Shown: one piece after another, positions 13,437 through 24,492 of the stretch | Numbering within the stretch: position 1 is the first letter of the stretch | Layout: every line of letters starts with the position of its first letter | Assembly: GCA_000499405.2 (NCBI GenBank) | Contig: HG738139.1 | Location: forward strand, 2,212,976-2,276,975 | DNA length: 64,000 nucleotides | Reading direction: 5' to 3' | DNA from: Onchocerca volvulus | Taxonomy: Eukaryota; Nematoda; Chromadorea; Rhabditida; Onchocercidae | Translations under genes and position numbers: made by a program | Notes under the pieces: generated by a model | What the model saw: the letters and a program-made list of their open reading frames with translations, nothing else | What the model was told of the DNA's origin: nothing | The model's database searches: none

Positions 13437-13770
13437 TCAAATATGAAATTCTATGAGAAGAAAAATGGAAAAAAAATGATGTAAAAAAGTGCAACAAAAC
13501 AGCATGATTGTGACGTAGTTTTTCTAGTTTTTTTTCGCCTTTTTTTTTTGCGTTTTTTTTTTTATTTTTTTCTTTTATTTCAAAGAGACAGTAAGACTAG
13601 ACTTACTCTCGATATGCTTCACTCTCGACTAATCTGTCAATACCTGCAAAAGTACATTTCAAAATTTGCAAGAAAAAAATTTCGAACAAATCATGAAAGA
13701 CATCATTTTAAAAAAATCGTTTCTTTTCAGCAAACTCTTTTCTCAGCATCTCAGCTGATTGCATCGAAAT

Positions 13771-13771
<1 letters not shown>

Positions 13772-13801
<30 letters not shown>
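13772..13801. repeat. Longest homopolymer T run (about 30 nt)
   Basis: Continuous T run. It is the longest of many 10-30 nt T or A runs in the window; its exact length is likely to be uncertain in the assembly. Confidence 0.6.
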
Positions 13802-13854
13802 CTAAATTGTAATTCCATGTTGAATATGCTTGAATCAAGTGATTCAGAAATTGG

Positions 13855-14130
13855 AAGTCTAGCAATTTTCTGCTTCCTTTCTTAGTTAAATATTGTAAAT
13901 CGCAATCTTCTAATTCCTTTCCTGGAAGTCGCAATTCTCTATTCCTTTCTTCATCATACAAATAAGATCAAATGAAAATAAGAGTAACTAATGGATTAGA
14001 TATTAGAAGTCATAATCTTTTGATTCCTCTCCTAATTAGATATTCGCAATCTTTTGGTTCCGAAGTCGTAGTCTTCTGGTTTTTTTTCTTTTTTTTTAGA
14101 AATTGCAATCTTTTGATCCTTTCTTCATCA
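13855..14130. repeat. Decayed minisatellite with GCAATCTTTTGATTCC core
   Basis: Related cores (GCAATTTTCTGCTTCC, GCAATCTTCTAATTCC, GCAATTCTCTATTCC, GCAATCTTTTGGTTCC, GCAATCTTTTGATCC) begin near 13862, 13902, 13931, 14046 and 14105. Two weaker copies lie near 14011 and 14069. Each is often followed by TTTCTTCATCATA. Spacing is irregular, 23-80 bp. Confidence 0.55.
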
Positions 14131-17100
14131 TATGAATATAATCAAAAAAAAAAAAGTAATCAGTCATCAAGAAGAAAAGCAATTAGTCATGAAAGTAATT
14201 CTTTACGAAATTATCTATCCGTGATCAAAATTTAGTGTGAAAATAGTATAAAAGTTTCATTTAAGATAGCCATAAAAAAAAGGTTGAATTCTCGGCATAA
14301 TGAAGAAAAATTATGCTGAAAAGAAAGAAAAGAAGGCACAATTCGTGGTACTACAATTTGTTACAATTAAACTAGGACAGCTGAAGAAATTGAGTAAAAT
14401 GAAAAAATAAATAATTTATCGCTATCTTTTGCTATCATCTATTATTGAAAAGATAAGGTCGATGGCAATTAAAAAAAAGATAAAAAATGTCTCGTTAGGT
14501 AAGTCTATTGCTGTTTGACTGGAATCAAAAAAAAATAATCTATTTTTCAAGTTTCTATTAATATACAAAAATTAAAATCCTTTATTAAAATAAATTGATG
14601 GCAAGTTAAAAGGAAATTTGGGTGTTAATAAATAAAACAGTAATGGGCTGGTTTTTACAACGAATTCATAAAATTAATCAAGAAGATGGCAAAATTTAGT
14701 GAACCGATAAAGTCAAGTAACTGATCGATTAATTAACAAAATAAAATTTGAAAAAAAAAAAAAAAAAGAAACCCACTAGAATCTTGCAAAATGATTACTA
14801 TTTTCATCTTCAATAGAAAAATTTCCGAATATTGCAAAGTGATAATTTTGTGTTCGCGAAAAAACTCACTTAAAAAGGGTACTTTTATCGATGCACAGTG
14901 CTTTTGAGATAATCGATTTATTTGCAATAATCATTTTCAAATTTGAAACGACTGATAAGAAGAGGAGAAAGAAAAAAAGCACAATTTTGAAGTTAATTAC
15001 CATTTTTGCATTGATCGAAATGTGATCAATTATAAGTCGCCGATCGGAAAATATCGAAAAAGAAAAAAAAAAATCATCGCAACATGTATTTATTTATAAA
15101 AAGTTTCTTTTCATTTTTAAAAGAAATAAAAAGAAAAGAATAATAATAATCTGATAGACAGTAAACCTAAATGTTATTTTGATATTCAATAAATCGAAAC
15201 TACAAATTAAACAATTAAGTTTGAAGAAAAAATTTTAAATGAAGGTTATTTTTATTGAAAATATTGCTTTATCAACTTTTTAAAATTTTCTTTCAAAGCA
15301 GCAAATATTATTTACAAAAATATCGAATATTATTGAATGAATAAATTAAATTGATGTCTATTCCTCAATTTTATCCCCGCCATTACCTACAAATTAGAGA
15401 GATAGTATGCTGAGATTGAGATAAAACAAAAATGAAGTAAGATTAATAATATGTAAACGATTTCCTGTTTACATTAACAAAGCATTGTTCCTATTCAAAA
15501 ATCTAATAAATCTCGGGAAATAACGAAATTCCGCTTTCTTTTCGCTGTCAATATCTATTTGAAGTAATAATTGCAAATAATATATATATCAAAGATTATT
15601 CAAGACATCTGTTTAGCTAAAAATGATACAATCATTCCTGATTTCCTGAACCTATCATATCATGTCTTAGTTTCGCAAACATATTTGCATAGATTCCGCC
15701 ACCAAATATTCCATTCCGCAACCGGAAATTGCATTTATTCCAAAGATGAAGAAGAATATTACCCCGAATGAAATATTCCCATACTTTTCTTCTTGCAGAA
15801 GTTTAGCAAAAAAAAAAAAAAAAAAAAAAGTCGAAAAAAAAAAAAAAAACAAAAATGTAACGATCTAAGGAAAGAAGCGATTTTTGCCATTCCTTTCTCT
15901 CATTTTCCTGTCTCATCCATCGATGATCGTATCAATTTTTCCGTTACGATCCTTTTTTTTCGCTTCACATTTCTTTCTTCCAAACAAACATATTGTTTAC
16001 ACATTTTATGCAGATGAACCAACCAACCTATCCTGCTATAGTCAAATTTTTTTTTTTCTTCTCCCAAACATTGTAAATATGCAAATTTGGAGAATTTGAT
16101 CAATGCTCGTTACCGGATGTTTGATTGATAACTACTACAACACATCCAGATGGATGGCATATTTTGAAAGATTGATTATCAATGTTTCCTCTAAAAATAT
16201 TATCTGTTGTAACAAAACAGCTGCATGTTAATAGCTAAATAATGAATCTATCAATCAACAAATGAAAAGATTCAGACTTAGAATTCATTCTTTTATTATC
16301 AAATCTTTTTTTCTTATCAATCTTAAAAAAAAAAAAAAAAAAAGTCTTGTAGACGAAATCATTCTTAAGTTTTTTTTTTTTTTTTTTTTTTTGGAAATTG
16401 ATAAAAAGGAAAAAGGAAAGAAAAAAAATTGAGTGGAAACATACAGCAATTGAAAATAAGATTAATTACACGATTTTACTTATTGAACTTATCAATAATG
16501 TTAACATTTCACTTATCAATAATATAAACTCCTTTTTTTTTTTTTTTTTACTCAATTCGATATTAAGAAAAAATTTTAAAAAAAAATTAAATCTTCAATA
16601 TTTCAAATTCTTTCCTTGCTCTAACTAAGTCTGATTTGCAATTTCATTATTTCCATAAATTATCGGTTTTTATAATTTCTTTTTCTAACTTTTTTTGTTT
16701 CTATTTTTAAATTTTTTCCTCTTGTGCAATCACATATGGGAAGAATTATCGTGCAATATATCTAAGCTAAAAATTGAATATTTTAATGGAAAAATGGGAA
16801 AAATGAAACCTTCAATATTTCAGATTCTTTTGTAGCTCTAACTAAGTCTAATTTGCAATTTCATTATTTCCAAAAAGTGTCAGTTTTAATAATTGTTCCA
16901 AGAAGTTAAACATATCTGTATGACAACTTTTAACAAAGTGACATATAATTAGACTAATTAGCTCACCATTAATTTGACGATTTTTCAAATTTAACAATAT
17001 CATCTTTAATTTCAACTTTTAAATTCTCTTTTTAATTATATTTTTTTCAAGCTCAATTTTATCTTGCAAGAATATGACATGTATCGTTTTTCATGCTAAG

Positions 17101-17288
17101 TATTTTACAATAAATTTTCACATTAATTATTCATTCTGCAAACATGAAATATACCTTTTTAAATCACATATTCATTTTTCTGTTTAAATAGAAAATTCTA
17201 TTTAAAAAAAAAAAAAAAATGCATATCTATCCATAAGAAGCATATATTTCTTTCAATTCTTTCAAGCTCAATTTATTTTATATCAATT

Positions 17289-17428
17289 CAACCTATTTTA
17301 ATGAATACTTAAACAACTAATGCAACCTATTTTGATGAATACTTAACTAATTTAATTTATTTTATTCAGTACTCAAATAATAATTCAATCTGTTCAATTG
17401 AATATCTAAATAATTAGTTCAACCTATC
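17289..17428. repeat. 34-bp degenerate tandem repeat
   Basis: The CAACCTATTTTAATGAATAC type unit starts at 17289 and 17323 (34-bp period). It continues with weaker copies near 17357 and 17388, and a final partial copy near 17420. Confidence 0.55.
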
Positions 17429-18078
17429 AGCTTTTTCTAGCAAAAGCGACAAATACGTCATTTTGTCGCAGTACTTCGAGGATGATGTAATTGTTTCAAC
17501 TTTTCTCCCGCAAAAATAGATTACCCATTGTGGTTAGAAGTGGCATTTATGCAAATTAATGACCTCAATATCATTGATTTTGGTAAAATCTGAATAGTTT
17601 TGTAATGGAAAAGAGAAAGGAATAAGGAAAAGGGAAGCAACAAAAAAGACTTTATGATCATCATCATCCAAATGATTCTTTCTTCCCTTTTTTCTTCCCC
17701 TTCTTTTGAATCCTTCCAATCTATTCTTCTCGTTTGCTTATCGATGGTAAGAATGGTAGGAATTCCTTCTGAACAAAAAGAAAGAGACTAATGTTATTTG
17801 GCGAAAAAAGAAACCAGAAAAATTATGGCTAAAATGACAAAAATATCGCAACAATGACCCATTAAATCGCAAGGAAGCGTCAGCGCGCGCACTTTACCCT
17901 CATATCTATCGAAGATTGACTTTGTTGTCATCATTGCCATTCCATCTTATCAAATATTAAAAGAGCTAAAATTTTATGCAGTAATTTCCACTCATTTGAA
18001 AAAAAAATATCGCGACCAAGAAAAGTATTGGACATATGACATCTGATATTAATGAGCAAGTCTATTAGGAGAATGCTA

Positions 18079-18429
18079 TACGTAAGATGACGTGTATGAA
18101 ATGATGAGATAAGATGTTAATGATTTATTATCAGGGATATACAATACGTAAGATGACGTATGTGATATATATGTGTTAAGGATCAGGATCTATTTATTAA
18201 GGAAATTGTATACGTGAAATGACGTAATATCTTCATTTGGAAATTTTTGTGAACTAATTTAATGCAAAAATATTGACTACGATATTATTCCTTCGATTCT
18301 GTTTGATTGAAATCGAAATTTGATTCGGTTTGATTCTGAAAATAATTCTGAAAAGAAATATACAATTAAATATTGAAATTGAAATAATTCTTGAGTTAAT
18401 GAAGGAAATACTTTATGTGAGATGACGTA
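18079..18429. repeat. 66-bp-period decayed repeat with a TACGTAAGATGACGTA core
   Basis: The core TACGTAAGATGACGT(A/G) starts at 18079, 18145 and 18211, which is exactly 66 bp apart twice. A fourth copy (TATGTGAGATGACGTAA) is at 18414, 203 bp further on, close to three more periods. Flanks share GGAAAT/GGGATAT before the core. The conserved part contains TGACGT, a CRE/bZIP half-site, while the rest of the monomer has diverged. Confidence 0.6.
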
Positions 18430-19370
18430 ATAATGATTTTTATTAAGACATAATTTTTTTGCATTTAATGAAAATTTTTATTATTCTTTATAAATAAGAA
18501 TATCTAATCTGATCGATTAATTCTTACCTATTATTTAGGTTATTTTAATTATTTTTAAAAAGTTAATCTTAACAATTATTTTTCTTTCCGTAAGATAAAG
18601 GTTTTTTTTAATGTCGAAGAAATCACGTTTATTTTCTTAGAAGAAATCACGCAAAGCTAATTTTTTTTTTCTCAAAATTCATTTTTTTTTTCCAGAATTC
18701 ATTCATACAGTAATGTATTAATTACATGATTCCGCTTTATATGATAGATAAATGATTATAGTTGTGTAATAGTTGATAATATCGGATGATAAAGCTGTTT
18801 TTTGAAGATCTTGACAAAACCATTAAGTCTTCATAGCGTAGAAAAAGTTGAATTTGACTTAAAACACGTGAATTAATAGTAGGCTAATCATAAGACAAAA
18901 TCGTTATTTACACGATTTGCGGGAAATTTGAAAAAATTAACTATACTTAATAATAATATCTAAGATTTTCTCACTATACTGCATTGAGAAAACGATTTCT
19001 GTAAGATTTCAGAAGTCATTTTCACATGAAGTACATTAAGAAAGTATTTCTTGATGAACTGATCAGGAAATTGACTTTATTGAAATGATTTCTAATTTCT
19101 ATTTTCATTGGTAGTAATCTGATAATTCATGAACTAAATAACATCATTATTAATTAAATCTATTCCCATATGGTATTTAAGTTGAATTTTTATTTAATTA
19201 GGCTGAATTCTTCTTCATTTCTTATTCTCATAATTTTGGTCCAAAAAATTTTTCATTATTTCATATTACTTTTTTCCACATACCATTCTGTAAAAAATAT
19301 TGAAATGTAACATCGAAATGTACAAAGGTTAAACAGCAGCATTTAAAGTACAACATTTATCATCAAAATG

Positions 19371-19474
19371 GTTGGTTGGTTGGTTGGTTGATTGGGTTTG
19401 TTGGTTTGTTGGTTGGTTGGTTGGTTGGTTGGTTGGTTGGTTTGTTGGTTGGTTGGTTGGTTGGTTGGTTGGTT
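19371..19474. repeat. (TTGG)n microsatellite
   Basis: About 26 tandem tetranucleotide units, GGTT on the plus strand, interrupted by a few GATT/GGGTTTG variants. Confidence 0.9.
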
Positions 19475-22400
19475 AATTGTTCATATCATTGAAAGTAAGA
19501 AAAAGGAAAATAAAATTTAAAAATATTTAAAAAATGTGCTTCAAAACATAGGCTATGTTTCCAACAAATTGACTAAATTGAAAAAAAAAAAAAAAAAAAA
19601 ACTGAATTCAATTGTTGCGAAAAAGAAATGAAAAAATCTTGAACTTAAACAGGCGGCTACATTAATACGTATTATTTTGTTTTAAAACATAATGATAGTT
19701 CTTGCAGAAAGATAACCAAAATATACAAATTATTATTAAATCGATTAATTAATTAAAATAGAAAATATTATATTTAACGAAACAGTTTTTTCTTTTTTTT
19801 TTTTGCTATCGATGTCAGTGTTTGCGATTTATAAAATGATTAGGACAAAAATGTTATCACAATGTCACCATCATCTTTATTTAATGATAGATTCATTAGA
19901 TGGGTGAAAATAAAAATATGCTAATAATAAGTTTTTAATTCCCTAGAAATGGCTTATCATATCAGTCAATGATAATTTATTATATTACTCAGTGATAATT
20001 GCTTGAGTGTTACTTCTCATGAAAAGTTCTTTTTTTTTTGTTCAATTAAAGAAAAATTTTCCGCAAGAATAGATCTTTCTGAAGGAATAGGAAAAAAAAA
20101 TTGATTCTCAATAAAATACAATTAAATTAATCCATAATTTTCGAAATATTTAATTTCAAACTTTAAAATCATACAATCAAAAGAAAATTTAACTATTTGC
20201 ATCGATAATTTTGTGCCCTTTTTTTTCTGCAAATTTTTTTTTTTTCTTGAAAAGTTTAACTTTCCATCTGGTACAAAAGCTATAAAAATTTATTTTTAAA
20301 ATGTTTTTTTTCTCTCTCTTTTCATGCTGTAAAATTCAAAAAATACTCCTTTCCCTTGCAGAAAAATGCGTCATAATAGAAAACAATTTTGAGATGAAAA
20401 ACGGTTTTCTCTTCTTTTCCAAACTATTGCCGCATTTTATGGCATTTCGTTTTGGTCGTTTATATATTTCTTTTTTCTTTTTTTTTTTTTTTTTTTCATT
20501 TTGCTTTCTTTTTCAAGCATAGTTTAAAAAAAAAAAAGTCTACAGAATAAAATAGATGAAAGGCAAATGTTTTTTTTTTTCTTTTTTCCCCGCGTTTAGT
20601 TTTGCAAAAATTGTCCAAAAAAAGATAGACAAGTTTATTTCCACCAAAGTAAACGAACAGAATTTGTAAAGTTTTTAAAAGTGATTCATCGATTTGATTT
20701 TGGCGAATAATTTTTAAATCGTTTAATTTGATGTTGCAATTATATCAATTTTTAAATTTCATTCCGGGAAAAATTTTTTTTGCCAATGATTATAAAGCCT
20801 ATCTCTTTACTTTTTCCTTTTTTTTTTTTTTTACCTCTCAAAATTTTTAATTTATTCTTTTTCTAGAACTTTTCTCAAAAGACTTAAATTTTTATGATCT
20901 TTTATTATCATTGTTAATGTCCAATCTATCGGATATTTCAAATTTAATAAAATGAATATTAGAAGCGTTAAAAATTTTTTTGCAAAAACTAATTTGATAA
21001 ATTGATACTGATACTTGAAGAATGTGATGAGAAATTGCAACCATACTGGATAATGCATCATTTTGGTCTCTTTTCATCTCGAAAATTTATTCAATTTTCT
21101 TAGCTAAAAGAAAAAAAAAAAAAAGAAAGAAAGAAAGAACAAAAATTTGTTAAAGATAGCTTTTAAAAGTTCAGAAACAATAATTCTTCGATCTATTAAA
21201 GTACAAAAAGAGCAAAGTGCAATTTTAGGCGGAAAAAAAAAAGAATTCTTTTAGTCGGTCGTTCAGTTGATGATTATTTAACTTTTTTTGGGAATAGATG
21301 AAAAAAAAAAAACAAAAAAAAATCCATACAAAAAGACAAAATAGAAACATAACAATTCCCTTCCATCATTTTTCATTTAATTTCATACCAAATCGTATGA
21401 TAAACAGACAGGGTTTGGCAAAATGCAACAAAACTAATCAAAAATACTTGAAAAATTCTTAACTTACAACAAATCAATTTACATATATTCTTATTAATTT
21501 AATACCTATTTATTAAATTATCGAGACAAAAATGTATATCATAAAGCTTCTAATTAAGTTAAATTAATCGATTAATTAATTGGTCAATAAAAATTATGTA
21601 ACCTCTGAATTCTTTGAAAATTCACTACAAAATTTCACGAATAAGAAATATTTATGCTAAATCAGGTGATGTATTTCAGTTATTCAATGCATTTCAACAA
21701 AGAATATATTTTTTGAAAGATAATTTGAAAAATTTCATGAGATTTAACCAATTATTGTGCCAAAAACTAGCAACAAATAATCAATTGCTGTAAATAGATA
21801 ACAATATCAAATGTCAAAAGGTCAAACATTTATTACAGTATCAATTTTTCTTTTTTTTTTTTGCAAAAAATGCAATAAATGTAAAGATTATGTTGATTAT
21901 CGTTTTTTGGCTATATGTATATGCAGTGTGTTTTATTAATTCTTAATAATGATTTAAAAAATGCTGAACTTTTAAAACTTCGGAATCTTTGATTTTAAAA
22001 AAATTCGAAATTTTAAAAAATACTCAATAGATTGGAATAATCTGATAAAAAATATGATTAATCTGATAAAGATATCTTTATTAAATGTAAACGATTTCTA
22101 ATTTTGCCCTGATATGCAAAAACACACTATCATACTGTATCATATTATCATTCCAATTACTTAAGTATTATCAATTATTTCTGTTTCACATTCCATGAAA
22201 TTTTTCAACAATCTGACTCATTTCTGATCATAATGAATGATCGTCGAGACTGATTCGTCACAAAATGTGAATTTTTGAAAATGAACAAATGCTGCTATTT
22301 AATTATTCAAGATTTGTATCATTTATGTCATTAGTTGAATTTTTTTTCCAACTTGATGCAAACTTGAGCAATTATACTGCTTTGAAATTGTGTGCAAAAA

Positions 22401-22932
22401 AAAAAGAGGAGAAATCTGTGGTCATATTTTATGTTCAAGAGAATGTAGAGAATTTAAAATTTATAACTTTAACTCAATGATGTTATATTAAAATTATCTT
22501 GTAAATTTTTAATTTGCATTATATATTTAGAAAGCATATTAAATGGATTATCAATATCAATTGAATTTTCAGTATTTTTGACTGGATTATCTAGATTATC
22601 AATTTTTTTTTTTTTTTTTGATAGAACTAAGTTAAAATTTTTCGTTACTAAAAATGAGTTAAAACTTCAACTTAATAAGACTAATAAAATGGAAATTTAA
22701 AAAAAAAAAAACAAAAAGATGATGAAAGACCTCGATTTTAAATCTACTGATAATACAAAAACAAAAGATCGCATCAAATTTTGTTCAAGTAACAAATAAA
22801 TAGATGGAAATATTAATCGAAATGAACGAAATTATTTGTCAATAAATTTATGATTCCAGAAAAATTGACACATTTGAAGGTAAAAAAGAAAATGAATTAG
22901 TAATTTACAAAAATTCCATTAAAGTTACTTAC

Positions 22933-23061
22933 CTGAAAATTAATCAATTTATACATTTCTCTCGATTTGATTTGATGATACACTTGTACAACATCAAAAT
23001 GCCAATTCTTCTTTTCCATTAAATACACGACAGCGCCATAATGTGAATAAGTTTCCGTGAT
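22933..23061 (-). CDS. Orphan 43-codon exon, protein unrecognised
   Basis: A TTGATTAG acceptor, 43 open codons and a CAG|GTAAGTAAC donor, phase 0 at both ends. The translation starts ITETYSHYGAVVYLMEKK and ends REMYKLINFQ. It is not low-complexity and carries W, H, Y, V, E and K in protein-like proportions. There is an in-frame Met at residue 15, and GTAAGTAAC is a near-perfect donor. I found no neighbouring exon that can be joined confidently on either side. It may be a 5' exon of tra-1 or part of a separate minus-strand gene. I do not recognise the family. Confidence 0.38.
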
Positions 23062-23351
23062 CTAATCAAACTATCTGATTTCAGCAAGTCAAAACAGAAA
23101 CTTGGCGATTTTCATTTGATTTTTGCAAACATTCAACTGATTTCTAATTTAGGTATTCTACGGATCTATTCTTTTGTTTGATCTTTTCAGCTTTGCAACT
23201 CGAGAATTCTCGAAGAAACAACCATAAGTGGAAAGTTAAGTTATTTAAACTTGGTACTTATAGCCTTTTTTAAACTTGGTACTTATAAATAAACGAAACT
23301 TTGCTCTTTGCATTCATCAATCTTTCAGACAGCTAACGAGAAGACAGATTT

Positions 23352-23490
23352 GGCGCAAATGTGGCAACATGTTAAGATATGTCAATGCTCACATTTGTTC
23401 GGCGCAAATGTCGCAGCATGTTGCGATATGCCAGTGCTTATATCATTGGATTGCATGCCAACATCATATGGTGCAAATGTTACGCAACAC
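23352..23490. repeat. Local repeat with GGCGCAAATGT core
   Basis: GGCGCAAATGTGGCAACATG at 23352 recurs as GGCGCAAATGTCGCAGCATG at 23401 (period 49). A shorter form, GGTGCAAATGTTACGCAAC, is at 23470. The first two copies share ATATG(T/C)CA(A/G)TGCT downstream. GC content is higher than in the surroundings. Confidence 0.6.
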
Positions 23491-24371
23491 AAATAAACTT
23501 ACCATTGACGCAAAAATGAATTATCGGAAATAATTTTGCCAAAAAAAAAAAGTGATTATCAAATGATAAGAAATGAAATTTTTATAATAAGAAATCATTA
23601 CTTCAATAATTACCTGTTACCAGAATTAAAAAAGATTCATCATTATTGTGGTTCTTTTTTTTTTTTTTTGAACAACTTACCAATCGAATAGCTCACCAAA
23701 TGGCAAAATTGGAACTTCTAACAAAACTTCGAAATTCTCGAAGTAACGGAAGAAATATTTTTAAAAATAAACGACGAAGAAGGGAGGAATATTGGAAAGA
23801 AATGGCGGGTGAAATATAATTTCCATTAATTGATGGCGGCAACAATAAAAGGAAGACGAAGTGGTAAATGAGCTTGATTTGTTGCAATTCTTTCAACTTA
23901 AATCCTATTGAAAGAAAAGCTATATTTTTAAGAGAAAGAAAAAAAAAAGAATTTTAACTGTTCGAAAAATGAAAGAAAAATATGGAATTTTTTTTTTTTT
24001 CGCAATTTTATTTCTGAGAAAATTCGAAGTGATAAATCTTTAAAACGAAATTGAGCAAAGGGAAAGGAAGAAAAGGAAGTACTTCCACCTATTTTTAATG
24101 CTACAGCAATGATAATGATGATGATGATGCCTTGTTCAATTTAACTGTAAGCTTCAGAAAATATATAAAGGCAAAAGTTATTTAGCATGTTTTTGTAGGG
24201 CAATTGGAAAATTTCTCTTTTTTTTTTCTTTTTTGCTTCTCAATTGCCAAACATAAATTTTAATCAAGTGAAATATTTCAACTTTCACATCGATTTCATT
24301 CCGAATCAACAAAAATATTCTTACTTCGATCAACTATTACTGTTTCCGTTTGTTTCACAATTTCGCTGCTA

Positions 24372-24492
24372 TACTTACCATAATTCTGCAACATTCACTA
24401 TAATTCTACGAACACACACCGTAATTCTGAAGCATTTACCATAATTCTGCAAACACTTACCATAATGTTGCAACTATAGTCTAAATTCTGGA
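24372..24492. repeat. Six-copy repeat of about 20 bp
   Basis: ACCATAATTCTGCA-type units have TAATTCTG cores at 24381, 24401, 24422, 24442, 24463 and about 24482, a period of 19-21 bp. Copies vary at the linker (AACATTC, AACACAC, AAACACTT). Confidence 0.7.

Larger units (their letters stand above)
9454..22932. other. Long non-genic or 5'-intronic region upstream of tra-1 exon 1
   Basis: About 13.5 kb of AT-rich DNA with no protein I can recognise. All open frames are short, low-complexity and lack splice-phase support, apart from a 36-nt exon-like block at 12666-12701. It contains many homopolymer T or A runs of 10-30 nt, an (ACGT)n palindrome, a purine microsatellite, a TTGG microsatellite and several decayed minisatellites listed separately. 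It could be intergenic, or a giant 5' intron of tra-1 if the orphan exons belong to that gene. Confidence 0.6.

Noticed and set aside
15667..16103. Overlapping open frames on both strands near 15.7-16.1 kb
   Set aside because: They are composed of poly(K)/poly(F) from A/T runs, have no splice-phase partners and no recognisable motif.
23690..23780. Minus-strand stretch reading FENFEVLLEVPILPFGELFDW before a GTAAGTTG donor
   Set aside because: Donor is good and the peptide looks plausible, but no acceptor of suitable quality precedes it and its phase does not join the orphan exon at 22933-23061.
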